Shown: positions 7,952 through 15,421 of the stretch, piece after piece
How the letters are laid out: each line of letters starts with the position of its first letter
Position numbering within the stretch: the first letter of the stretch is position 1
The notes under the pieces: generated by a model
The model's database searches: none
The model's input: only the letters and a program-made list of their open reading frames with translations
Told to the model about the DNA's origin: nothing
From: Inquilinus sp042743185
Lineage (GTDB): Bacteria; Pseudomonadota; Alphaproteobacteria; DSM-16000; Inquilinaceae
Direction: 5' to 3'
NCBI RefSeq assembly: GCF_042743185.1
Contig: NZ_JBHYMS010000034.1
Coordinates: forward strand, 1-64,000
DNA: 64,000 bases
Position numbers and translations under genes: made by a program

Positions 7952-8755
7952 GTGACCCGCGACACCGAGAAATTCGCCCGGCTGGGCCGCCCGAGGCGGA
8001 TCTGGGCCGTGGGCGCCGTGCATGGCGAGGTCGACCGCCTGGCCGTGCTGCACGACCATGTCGCGGCCCGGTTCCAGCCCGGCGACCGGCTGGTCTATCT
8101 CGGCAACCTGATCGGCCGGTCCGACCGGCTGCACGCGCTGGTCGACGAGGTGCTGTCGATACGGCGGGCCCTGATCGCCCGCCCGGGCGTGCTGGCCGAG
8201 GACGTCGTCTTCCTGCGCGGGGCGCAGGAGGAGATGTGGCAGAAGATGCTGCAGCTGCAATTCGCGCCGAACCCGCAGGACGTGCTGCGCTGGATGCTGG
8301 CGCAGGGCGTCGAAGGGACGCTGCGCGCCTATGGCGGCCGGCCCGAGGAGGGCATGGCGGCGGCGCGCGAAGGCGCCGTCCGGCTGACGCGCTGGACCAA
8401 CGGGCTGCGCGAATCGATCCGCGCCGCACCCGGCCACAACGCGCTCTTCGCCGCGCTGCGCCGGGCCGCCTTCACCGAGGGCGACGGCATTCTGTTCGTC
8501 AGCGCCGGGATCGACCCGAGCCGGCCGCTCGCGGCCCAGGGCGACGCCTTCTGGTGGTCCCATGCCGACTTCTCCGGCCTGACCGAGCCCTATGCCGGCT
8601 TCCGGCGCCTGATCCGCGGCCACGACCCGGCGGGCAGAGGGCTTCAGCTCGAAGGGCTGGCGGTGACGCTCGATTCCGGCTGCGGCCGCGGCGGCCGCCT
8701 TGCCGCCGGGTTGTTCGAACCAGACGGCACGCTGGCCGAGATCGTCGAAGCCTGA
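7952..8755 (+). CDS. Metallophosphatase-fold protein lacking metal ligands
   Basis: A 267-residue protein with the outline of the PPP-type calcineurin-like phosphatases, but with key positions changed. Canonical GDxHG appears as GAVHG (residues 21-25; Asp to Ala), GDxxDRG as GNLIGRS (51-57; both Asp lost), and GNHE as GAQE (90-93). The later RGHDP block is kept. It is therefore likely to be an inactive phosphatase or a binding protein; this is inference from residues. The start is GTG 7952; upstream ATGs are out of frame. It converges on the cyclase gene with abutting stop codons. Confidence 0.75.
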   Translation: MTRDTEKFARLGRPRRIWAVGAVHGEVDRLAVLHDHVAARFQPGDRLVYLGNLIGRSDRLHALVDEVLSIRRALIARPGVLAEDVVFLRGAQEEMWQKMLQLQFAPNPQDVLRWMLAQGVEGTLRAYGGRPEEGMAAAREGAVRLTRWTNGLRESIRAAPGHNALFAALRRAAFTEGDGILFVSAGIDPSRPLAAQGDAFWWSHADFSGLTEPYAGFRRLIRGHDPAGRGLQLEGLAVTLDSGCGRGGRLAAGLFEPDGTLAEIVEA

Positions 8756-9904
8756 TCAGGCCGCGATCGCGAAGACCGGCTGCGGCTCCGCCAGGCCCCG
8801 GATCGGATGCGCCCCCAGCGGTTCGGCGGTGCCCGCCCAGGCCTGCCGGAACGGGTCGGAGCACACGGTCGGCCGGCCCAGCTGCTTGGCCAGGCCTTCC
8901 AGGCGGCTGGTCAGGTTGACCGCGGGACCCAGGACGGTGAAGTCCAGCCGGTCGGGGCTGCCGATATTGCCGTACAGCACCGGCCCGAGATGCAGCGCCG
9001 CCGCGAAGGCCACGGGGTCGGACCCCGCGGCCAGGCCCTCTCGGATCGCCCGCACCGCGCCGACGGCGGCGTCGCAGGCGGCCTGTGCGCTCCCGGCCTG
9101 CTCGACCGGGAAGATCGCCAGCACGCCGTCGCCGAGGAATTTCAGCACGTCGCCGCCGCGGTCGACGATGGCCTGGGCGACAGTCTCGAAATAGCGGTCC
9201 AGCACCGCCAGAACGGCGGTCGAGGTCAGGCGCTCGGACAGGGCGGTGAAGCCGCGCATGTCGACGAACAGGATCGCCGCCTCGACGGCGACGACGTCGC
9301 CGCGGCGGATCGCCCCCTCCGCCACCCGGTTGGCCGGGCCGATCCCGAGATAGGTGCGCAGCAGGCTGGCGGCGGAGCGGCGCATGGCGGTCGGTTCCAT
9401 CGCCGCCGCCAGCGGATGGCGCAGCCGCTCCAGCAGTGCCGCTTCGTCGTCGTTGAAGCCACCCTCCCGGTCGGTGACGAAGCTCGCCACCTGCACCGTC
9501 TCGTTGCCGTAGATGATCGGCACGGCGACATAGTCGGTGCCGCCGGCCGCCGCCAGCTCGTGGAACACGCCGTGGTCGTCGGGACCCAACCCGGCCAGGC
9601 GGCGGCGCAGCGGCCGGCGGCTGCGGATCACCGCCTCGAACGGGCTGCCGACGAAGGTGCTGGTCGCCAGCACCTTGCGGTCGATGACGTATTCCTCGCC
9701 GCCCCTGGCCGCGGTCCACACCACGCCCCAGGCGCTCAGCAGCGGATGGGTGATGCTCTGGCCGATCCGCACCCGCTGCAGCGGCACGCCGGCGGCGATC
9801 AGGCGGCGGCAGAAGGCGTCGACCAGCGCCACCGGGTCGGCCAGCAGCCGCCCCTCGGCGACCAGCCAGTCCGCGACGTCCCTGCCGCCGTCCGCCACCG
9901 CCAT
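8756..9904 (-). CDS. Class III adenylate cyclase with N-terminal sensor region
   Basis: A 382-residue cytosolic protein making cAMP from ATP. The C-terminal catalytic domain starts near residue 205: first metal Asp in ILFVDMRGFTALSE, second in KFLGDGVLAIFP with the adenine-selecting Lys, the partner Asp in LDFTVLG, and the Asn/Arg pair in AVNLTSRLE. All catalytic positions are intact, which favours ATP over GTP. The N-terminal 180 residues (containing GVPLQRVRIGQSITHPL and a GAF-like segment with VPIIYGNETVQVASF) match the sensor half of rhizobial CyaA-like cyclases. It lies beside a phosphatase-fold gene but convergent to it. Confidence 0.92.
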   Translation of the reverse strand: MAVADGGRDVADWLVAEGRLLADPVALVDAFCRRLIAAGVPLQRVRIGQSITHPLLSAWGVVWTAARGGEEYVIDRKVLATSTFVGSPFEAVIRSRRPLRRRLAGLGPDDHGVFHELAAAGGTDYVAVPIIYGNETVQVASFVTDREGGFNDDEAALLERLRHPLAAAMEPTAMRRSAASLLRTYLGIGPANRVAEGAIRRGDVVAVEAAILFVDMRGFTALSERLTSTAVLAVLDRYFETVAQAIVDRGGDVLKFLGDGVLAIFPVEQAGSAQAACDAAVGAVRAIREGLAAGSDPVAFAAALHLGPVLYGNIGSPDRLDFTVLGPAVNLTSRLEGLAKQLGRPTVCSDPFRQAWAGTAEPLGAHPIRGLAEPQPVFAIAA

Positions 9905-9934
9905 GGCATCATCCCCGATCAGGGTTCCGGCGGA

Positions 9935-10549
9935 TCAGCCGCCGGCCCGCTGGCGCATCGCCTGCAGCAGCCCGTCGATGCTGCCGCCGTTCTGGGCGAT
10001 CACCGAGGCGAACTCGTCGCGTTGGGTCACGCTCATGCTGACCCGGGCAACGATCACGTCCACCACCTTGTAGCCGCCGCCGGCCTGGCGCACCCGCCAG
10101 TCGACCTGGATCGGCGGCCCGTCCTTCTGCCGGATCTCGGTCGCGACCAGGGTGTCGCTGCCGCCGACGGCGCGGGTGCCTTTCACCACCAGGGTCTCGC
10201 CCTGATAGTTCTGGAACCGCCGGGAATAGGTCTCGACGATCATCCGCTCGAACAGGTCCATGTATTCCTGCTGCTGCGGCGGGGTGGCGCTGTTCCAGTA
10301 GCGGCCCAGCACGAAGCGGCCGATGGTCGGCAGGTCGAAGCCCTGGTTCAGGATCCGGGTGAACTCGGCCTTGCCCTGCGCCGTCGAGGCGCCGCCGGCC
10401 TGGAGGATGCCGATCGCCCGCTTGGCCATGTCGTCGATGAAGGCCGCGGCCCCGTCGGCCTGGGCCGAGGCCGGTCGCGTCAGCCCCGCCAGCAGCAGCG
10501 AAGCCGTCGCCATGGCGCCTGCGGTCAGCACCGTCCGTCTGTCGATCAT
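9935..10549 (-). CDS. MlaC/Ttg2D-family phospholipid-binding protein
   Basis: A 204-residue periplasmic protein with a signal peptide ending at RPASAQA. The MlaC fold is recognisable from ILNQGFDLPTIGRFVLGRYW and the later YKVVDVIVARVSMSVTQRDE. MlaC proteins shuttle phospholipids between outer and inner membrane. No mlaA, mlaB, mlaD, mlaE or mlaF genes lie beside it, so this is either an orphan copy or serves a distant transporter. Its start lies about 130 bp from the neighbouring membrane gene. Confidence 0.88.
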   Translation of the reverse strand: MIDRRTVLTAGAMATASLLLAGLTRPASAQADGAAAFIDDMAKRAIGILQAGGASTAQGKAEFTRILNQGFDLPTIGRFVLGRYWNSATPPQQQEYMDLFERMIVETYSRRFQNYQGETLVVKGTRAVGGSDTLVATEIRQKDGPPIQVDWRVRQAGGGYKVVDVIVARVSMSVTQRDEFASVIAQNGGSIDGLLQAMRQRAGG

Positions 10550-10682
10550 GTCTGGACTCTTTGTTGTTCTGGGATACCGGACCCTGCCGTCTCCCCGCCT
10601 TGGGCCGGGCCCCCAACGACGGCAGGAGGCGGGATTATAGACGAAACGCAGCGGTGGTCATGGGGCAAGCTGTCCCTGACGC

Positions 10683-11129
10683 TCAATCCCGCTTGCGGCC
10701 GCCCCCCAGCAGCGGCAGGGCCCCGACCGCGATGCCGATCACCAGCGCCGCCAGGGCGGCCTTCGGCGCCGCCTTGGCGGCGGACAGGCCGAGGCCGGCG
10801 GCGACGCCTTCCAGCCCGGCTCCGGCGGTCGAGGCGGGGGCGGGCCGGCGGCGCGGGCGGCGGCCGGCGAAAACGCCGATCAGGGCGACGACGGCGGCGA
10901 GGCCGAGCACGACCAGCCCGACCACCAGCGCGGCGCCGGCGGGGCCGAGCCTCGGCAGCAGCAGGTAGAAGCCCGACCAGGCCAGCAGGATCAGCGCGAT
11001 CACCGCCAGGACGAGCGCGACCACGAACAGCGCGGCCGCGATGCAGGCCCGGCGCAGCGCCTGGCCGAGCCGGAGGCGCTGCCGGGCGGCGAGGGCGCCC
11101 AGCAGGGCGGCGCCGAGATCCGTCTTCAC
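10683..11129 (-). CDS. Small membrane protein, holin-X/YqjE-like
   Basis: A 148-residue membrane protein with hydrophobic segments at about 28-56, 62-88 and 125-142, separated by an Arg/Pro-rich loop RRPRRRPAPAS. It lies 7 bp after a YqjD/ElaB-like gene. In many proteobacteria that gene is followed by a YqjE-like or phage-holin-superfamily membrane protein, and this one fits the position and topology. The specific family cannot be confirmed by eye. Confidence 0.65.
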   Translation of the reverse strand: MKTDLGAALLGALAARQRLRLGQALRRACIAAALFVVALVLAVIALILLAWSGFYLLLPRLGPAGAALVVGLVVLGLAAVVALIGVFAGRRPRRRPAPASTAGAGLEGVAAGLGLSAAKAAPKAALAALVIGIAVGALPLLGGGRKRD

Positions 11130-11136
11130 GCCGGCC

Positions 11137-11448
11137 TCAGCGGTCCAGCAGCTTGCCGATGACGAGACCGACGCCGAAGGCGACGAGGACGCTGGTGATG
11201 GGGTTCTGCTCGATCCGGTGCTCCAGCGCGGCGATCCCCTCCTCGCCCTGGGCGCGGGCGCTGTCGGCGAGGCGCTGGGCGCGTTCCTTGGCGGCGTGGG
11301 CCGCCTCGTTCAGCCGGGCGCCGCCGGCCTTGACCTCGGCGGCGGCGGTGTCGCCCAGGGTGCGGGTCAGCGCCGCGATATCCTCACGGATCTTGCCGAG
11401 ATCGGTGCGCAGCGTGTCGAGTTCCTGATCCAGGTTCCGCGTGGCCAT
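11137..11448 (-). CDS. YqjD/ElaB (DUF883)-like membrane-anchored protein
   Basis: A 103-residue protein with a long amphipathic helix (about residues 5-78, rich in Ala, Glu and Arg, such as GGARLNEAAHAAKERAQRLA) and a C-terminal membrane anchor that includes NPITSVLVAFGVGLVIGKLL. This is the organisation of E. coli YqjD and ElaB, stress-induced proteins that bind ribosomes at the inner membrane. GAGGAACAG in front of the ATG is a good ribosome site. It forms an operon with the membrane protein that follows. Confidence 0.85.
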   Translation of the reverse strand: MATRNLDQELDTLRTDLGKIREDIAALTRTLGDTAAAEVKAGGARLNEAAHAAKERAQRLADSARAQGEEGIAALEHRIEQNPITSVLVAFGVGLVIGKLLDR

Positions 11449-11517
11449 GTCTGTTCCTCGCTTCGTTGGTTGCGCCGGCCGATGATGGCGCGGATGAGGG
11501 GCGCCAGAAAAGCAGAC

Positions 11518-11541
11518 GGGGACAGAGGCGACTCTGTCCCC
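11518..11541. repeat. Perfect 24-nt palindrome (REP-like)
   Basis: GGGGACAGAG and CTCTGTCCCC form a perfect 10-bp stem around a GCGA loop. It lies upstream of the YqjD-like gene. A palindrome of this quality that is not followed by a T-run could be a REP-type element or a protein site. Only one copy is present in the window. Confidence 0.6.
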
Positions 11542-11558
11542 GATCGATATAACCTCAA

Positions 11559-11587
11559 ACGAGGCGCCGGGAACTGCGGCGCCTCGT
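11559..11587 (-). terminator. Probable terminator of glycine-zipper lipoprotein gene
   Basis: Arms ACGAGGCGCCG and CGGCGCCTCGT form an 11-bp perfect stem with a 7-nt loop. It lies 21 bp after the lipoprotein stop on the minus strand. The downstream flank on that strand begins TTGAGGTT after the terminal T of the arm, so the U-tract is weak. Confidence 0.55.
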
Positions 11588-11607
11588 ATCCTCCGTCAAC
11601 CCGGAAA

Positions 11608-11841
11608 TCAGCAGCGGCCGCCGAGATTGATGTCACGGCAGCTCGTCGCCGCGCCGCCGACCGCGCCCACGGCGCCGCCGATCAGCGCGCCCGTGGCGGC
11701 GTTGCCGCCGGTCAGGGCCGAGATGCCGGCGCCGGCGCCCGCGCCGAGCAGGCCGCCGGAGAGTGCCCGGCCGCCCGTATCACGACCGCACGCCGCAAGC
11801 GCCAGCGCGGCCGCGAGCACGATCATGGTGGGTTTCAACAT
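11608..11841 (-). CDS. Glycine-zipper lipoprotein
   Basis: A 77-residue lipoprotein. The signal peptide ends in a lipobox, LALAAC, with the lipidated Cys at about residue 18. It is followed by glycine-zipper repeats (SGGLLGAGAGAGISALTGG and GALIGGAVGAVGGAA), as in OmpA-like and osmotic-stress lipoproteins. I chose the internal ATG at 11841 because GGAG lies 9 nt upstream; ATG 11856 would add five residues. An EcfG-like promoter stands about 57 bp upstream, which suggests general-stress induction. Confidence 0.85.
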   Translation of the reverse strand: MLKPTMIVLAAALALAACGRDTGGRALSGGLLGAGAGAGISALTGGNAATGALIGGAVGAVGGAATSCRDINLGGRC

Positions 11842-11897
11842 CGTCTTCGTCTCCATGCTCAAGCGCCGGTTGCAGCCGGGCACTTCACGTCGGAAAA

Positions 11898-11922
11898 AAC
11901 GGGCCGTGCGACAGTTTGTTCC
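11898..11922 (-). promoter_or_regulatory. EcfG-type general-stress promoter (GGAAC-N16-CGTT)
   Basis: On the minus strand, GGAAC (11922-11918) is followed by exactly 16 nt and CGTT (11901-11898). This is the consensus known for sigma-EcfG in alphaproteobacteria. It points at the glycine-zipper lipoprotein gene, a typical stress-regulon product. Confidence 0.7.
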
Positions 11923-12142
11923 CATGCCCGGTGGTGACCAATTTGCGGTCCGGTAATGGCTTTTCCAAGGCTGCTGTCGTAAAACGCGGCCGCAGGCTGT
12001 CGTATCGTCTCGGCGCCGCAGTTGGAATCGCGCGGGGCTCGTTCCAGGATGGGCCCAGGACAGGGCCGATGACGTCGGGGCAGGATATGAAGTCTAGGAT
12101 TCCGGCCGACGCCGCTTCCCACCGCCGCCGGCCGCCGTCGCG

Positions 12143-13822
12143 ATGAACCTGCTGTCGCGCCTGTTCCTGCTGGTCGCCCTCGCCGTCGTGCCCGGCATCG
12201 CGCTGCAGGGCTACAACGAGTACGCGCTGCGCATCGCCCGCACCAACGAGATCCAGGACGACGCGATCCGCCTGGCCAACGTCGCCGCCGGGGCGCAGTT
12301 CCGCATCGTCGACGGGGTGCGCCAGCTGCTCGCGGCCATGGCCCGGGTGCCGGCGATCCGCGAGGGCCAGGGCGGCCGCTGCACCGAGGTGGTGGACGAT
12401 CTGCGGTCGGAGGTGCCGAGCCTGAACGCCATCGCCGTGGTCGACGCCGACGGCAACCTGCTGTGCGGCGCCAACCACACCGCGGCGATCTCGGTCTCGG
12501 TCGGCCATCAGGGCTTCTTCCAGCGTGCGCGGGAGATCCGCGGCTTCGCCGTCGGCGGCTTCGCCACCACCGATGCGGTCGGGGAGAAGGTGCTGCACGT
12601 CGCCTATCCGATCTTCGACGGCGACAGCTTCCAGGGCGCCGTGGTGGCGGCGCTCAGCGTCGACGCCATGGCCGCGGCGATCAACATCGACACCGAATCG
12701 CGCAACGCGGTGATCATGATCACCGACCGCGCCGGGGTGGTGATGTCGCGCCTGCCCGGGCCGGACGGAACCTGGGTGGGCAAGCAGCTGCCGAACAAGT
12801 TCCTCGACCTCCTGGCGTCGCCGCAGGCCGGGTCGGTCAGCAGCGGCGCGATCGACGACACCAGGCGCATCTACGGCTACGTGCCGATGCGGTCGGAGGA
12901 GCTGGACCTGTTCGTTCTGGTCGGCATCGACCAGGTGGCGGCCTTCGCCACCATCAACGCCGCGACCCAGCGCGGCATCGCCCTGATCGTCGCCGGCCTG
13001 CTGGTCTCGCTCGCCGCTGCCGGCATCGGCGGCCGGCTGTTCCTGCTGCGGCCGATCGACCGGCTGCTGGCCGCCACCCGCGACTGGCAGCGCGGCCGCC
13101 TCGATGCCCGCGTCCGGCTGCGCCACGGCCGCGACGAATTCGGCCGCCTGGCCACCGCCTTCGACGCCATGGCCGACAAGATCGAGGAGAACCTCAAGCA
13201 GAAGGACCTGCTGCTGCGCGAGATCAACCACCGGGTGATGAACAGCTTCCAGCTCCTGTCCAGCCTGTTCGGGCTGCAGGCGCGCCGGGCGCAGGATCCG
13301 GAGGCGAAGCACGCCCTGGCCGAGGCGAACGACCGGATCCAGGCCCTGGCCATCGTCCACCGCCGGCTCTACGCCAATGTCTCGGTCGACCGGGTCGAGG
13401 TGAAGGACTACCTGACCGGGCTGTGCGAGGACCTGTCGCGGGCGCTCCTGCCCGAGAACGGCGGCATCTCGATCATGGTCGAGGCGGCGCCGGCCGAGCT
13501 GCCGCCGTCGCGGATCGTGCCGATCGGGCTGATCGTCAACGAGCTGGTCACCAATGCGGTGAAATACGCCTTTCCCGACCGTCGCGAGGGGCGGGTGGAG
13601 ATCCGGTTCCAGCCGCGGGCGGAAGACGGCTGGCGGCTCGAGGTGGCCGACAACGGCGTCGGCCTGCCGGAGGGCAAGATGCCGGCGAATGGCAGCGGCC
13701 TCGGCATGATGGTGCTGCAGGCCCAGGTGCGCCAGCTCGACGCCGCCATCGACATCGACAGCGGGGCCGCCGGCACCCGCTTCGTCATCGACATTCCGAC
13801 CCAGCGCGACCCGGAGGTGTGA
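12143..13822 (+). CDS. Membrane sensor histidine kinase, HWE/HisKA_2 type
   Basis: A 559-residue kinase. A transmembrane helix at about 5-22 and a second at about 278-302 frame a periplasmic dCache-like sensor (for example LNAIAVVDADGNLLCGANH). A HAMP linker follows (RPIDRLLAATRDWQRGRLDA). The HisKA_2 dimerisation helix with phospho-His is LLLREINHRVMNSFQLLSSL, and the ATPase domain shows NELVTNAVKYAF and ADNGVGLPEG. Such kinases often feed PhyR-type or CheY-like regulators in alphaproteobacteria. No dedicated response regulator is adjacent. Its stop overlaps the next start by one base (TGATG), so the TPR protein is co-translated. Confidence 0.92.
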   Translation: MNLLSRLFLLVALAVVPGIALQGYNEYALRIARTNEIQDDAIRLANVAAGAQFRIVDGVRQLLAAMARVPAIREGQGGRCTEVVDDLRSEVPSLNAIAVVDADGNLLCGANHTAAISVSVGHQGFFQRAREIRGFAVGGFATTDAVGEKVLHVAYPIFDGDSFQGAVVAALSVDAMAAAINIDTESRNAVIMITDRAGVVMSRLPGPDGTWVGKQLPNKFLDLLASPQAGSVSSGAIDDTRRIYGYVPMRSEELDLFVLVGIDQVAAFATINAATQRGIALIVAGLLVSLAAAGIGGRLFLLRPIDRLLAATRDWQRGRLDARVRLRHGRDEFGRLATAFDAMADKIEENLKQKDLLLREINHRVMNSFQLLSSLFGLQARRAQDPEAKHALAEANDRIQALAIVHRRLYANVSVDRVEVKDYLTGLCEDLSRALLPENGGISIMVEAAPAELPPSRIVPIGLIVNELVTNAVKYAFPDRREGRVEIRFQPRAEDGWRLEVADNGVGLPEGKMPANGSGLGMMVLQAQVRQLDAAIDIDSGAAGTRFVIDIPTQRDPEV

Positions 13823-14316
13823 TGAGCGGCGAATCCGGCTGGGGGCAGCGGATGGCGGATCTCTGGGCCGCCTTCGACTCCCTCGATCCGGCCGACTTCC
13901 TGGCCCGGGTCGAGGCCTTGGCCGCCGAACGCCCGCCGGGCGATGCGGCCGCGCTGTTCGAACGCGCCTCGGCACATGATTCCTCCGGCCATGAGGCGCG
14001 GGCGGAGGCGCTGTACCGGCAGGCCCTGGCGGCCGGCCTGACCGGCCTGCGCCGCCGCCGCGCCGTGATCCAGCTGGCCAGCACGCTGCGCAACCTGGGC
14101 CGGGCGGAGGAAAGCGTGGCGCTGCTGGCCGCCGAGCGCGGCGCCGGCTCCGACGAGCTCGACGACGCGGTCGCCGCCTTCCTGGCCCTGGCGCTGGCCG
14201 ACACCGGGCGGGAGCGGGAGGCGGCGGCGCTGGCCCTCGCCGCCCTGGCCCCCCACCTGCCGCGCTACAACCGGTCCCTGGCGAACTACGCCCGGGCCCT
14301 GGCCGAGCGGCCTTAG
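13822..14316 (+). CDS. Tetratricopeptide-repeat protein coupled to the kinase
   Basis: A 164-residue all-helical protein matching the TPR_5-type family: paired helices such as ALFERASAHDSSGHEARAEA and LASTLRNLGRAEESVALLAA are TPR-like. No signal peptide or membrane segment is seen, so it is cytosolic. Translation is coupled to the histidine kinase through TGATG at 13820-13824. Related TPR proteins occur alone in many genomes, so a kinase-specific role is only suggested by the coupling. It ends 4 bp inside the 3' end of the convergent deacetylase gene. Confidence 0.8.
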   Translation: MSGESGWGQRMADLWAAFDSLDPADFLARVEALAAERPPGDAAALFERASAHDSSGHEARAEALYRQALAAGLTGLRRRRAVIQLASTLRNLGRAEESVALLAAERGAGSDELDDAVAAFLALALADTGREREAAALALAALAPHLPRYNRSLANYARALAERP

Positions 14317-15350
14317 CGAGTCGCTCCCTCCAGCGCCTGCAGCAGGTTGGCGACGTTGACGCCCAGCGCATCGACGGCGTAGCCGCCCTCCATCACCGTC
14401 AGGGTCGGCACGCCGAGGCTGCGGCCCAGGATCTCGCCCATCCGGCTGAAATCGTCGCTGTTCAGCTTGAAGCGCGAGATCGGGTCCTCCTGGAAGGTGT
14501 CGGCGCCGAAGGACAGCACCACCGCGTCCGGCCCGTAGTCGCGGATCCGCGCCAGGGCGGCGTCCAGCGCCTCGCGGTAGCGGTCCCAGGTGGTGCCGAA
14601 GGGCATCGGCAGGTTCAGGGTGTAGCCCTCGCCCGCGCCCTCGCCGCGCTCCTCGGCATAACCGAGATAGTACGGGTACTCGACATTCGGATCGGCGTGC
14701 AGCGACACGAACAGCACGTCGTCGCGGCCGTAGAAGATCTCCTGCGTGCCGTTGCCGTGGTGATAGTCGATGTCCAGCACCGCGACCCGGGCGGCGCCGT
14801 TGTCGCGGAACCACTGCGCCGCCACCGCGGCGTTGTTGAAGAAGCAGTAGCCGCAATAGACGTCGGTCGAGGCGTGGTGACCGGGCGGCCGGCACAGCGA
14901 GAACACGGGCCTGCCGTCGGCCGCCACCAGCTTCGCCCCGGTCAGCGCGACGTCGACCGAGCTCAGCGCCGCGCGCCAGGTGCCGGCGGTGATCGGGGTG
15001 CCGCAGTCGCTGGCGTAGTAGCCGAGCCTGCCGTCGATCGAGGAGGGGACGATCTGGCGCATGTTGCGCACCGCCCAGTTGGTCGGCAGCGCGTCGATCT
15101 CGCCGTGCTCGGCCGTCCACTCGTCCCAGGCGGTCTCCAGGAAGCGGATGAAGCCGCGGTCGTGCACCCGGGCGATCGGGTCGGTGCCGAAGCGCTCCGG
15201 CGCCCGCACCTCGCCCAGGCCGACGGCCTTGATCCGCGCCAGGATGGTCTCGGCCCGCTCCGGCTTCTCCACCACCGGGATGAAATGGCCGCCGGTCAGC
15301 TCCACCTTGCCGTGCTGCAGCCGATGGTCCTCGGAATAGATCGTCAGCAT
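14313..15350 (-). CDS. Histone-deacetylase-family amidohydrolase
   Basis: A 345-residue zinc amidohydrolase of the class II HDAC / acetylpolyamine amidohydrolase family. The signatures are complete: RPPGHHAS (proton-relay His pair), DIDYHHGNGTQEIFY with the zinc Asp/His, and FVSLHADPNVEYPY. Family members remove acetyl groups from polyamines or small amides. I chose ATG 15350 (MLTIYSEDH) because that is the usual N-terminus; the open frame upstream is a shadow of the antiporter gene. The 3' end overlaps the convergent TPR gene by 4 bp. Confidence 0.92.
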   Translation of the reverse strand: MLTIYSEDHRLQHGKVELTGGHFIPVVEKPERAETILARIKAVGLGEVRAPERFGTDPIARVHDRGFIRFLETAWDEWTAEHGEIDALPTNWAVRNMRQIVPSSIDGRLGYYASDCGTPITAGTWRAALSSVDVALTGAKLVAADGRPVFSLCRPPGHHASTDVYCGYCFFNNAAVAAQWFRDNGAARVAVLDIDYHHGNGTQEIFYGRDDVLFVSLHADPNVEYPYYLGYAEERGEGAGEGYTLNLPMPFGTTWDRYREALDAALARIRDYGPDAVVLSFGADTFQEDPISRFKLNSDDFSRMGEILGRSLGVPTLTVMEGGYAVDALGVNVANLLQALEGATR

Positions 15351-15421
15351 CGCGTCCCCGCTTGGTCCCTGTCGCCGGCGACAGTAGCGGATCGATGGCG
15401 GGGCCGGAACCGGCGAACGCG

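Noticed and set aside
12001..12142. EcfG-type promoter before the HWE kinase
   Set aside because: A GGAAT and a CGTT occur but only 11 nt apart, too short for the 16-17 nt spacer.
11885..14371. 828-residue open frame on the minus strand
   Set aside because: Antisense to the HWE kinase and TPR genes, with no recognisable domain and Arg/Pro/His-biased composition.
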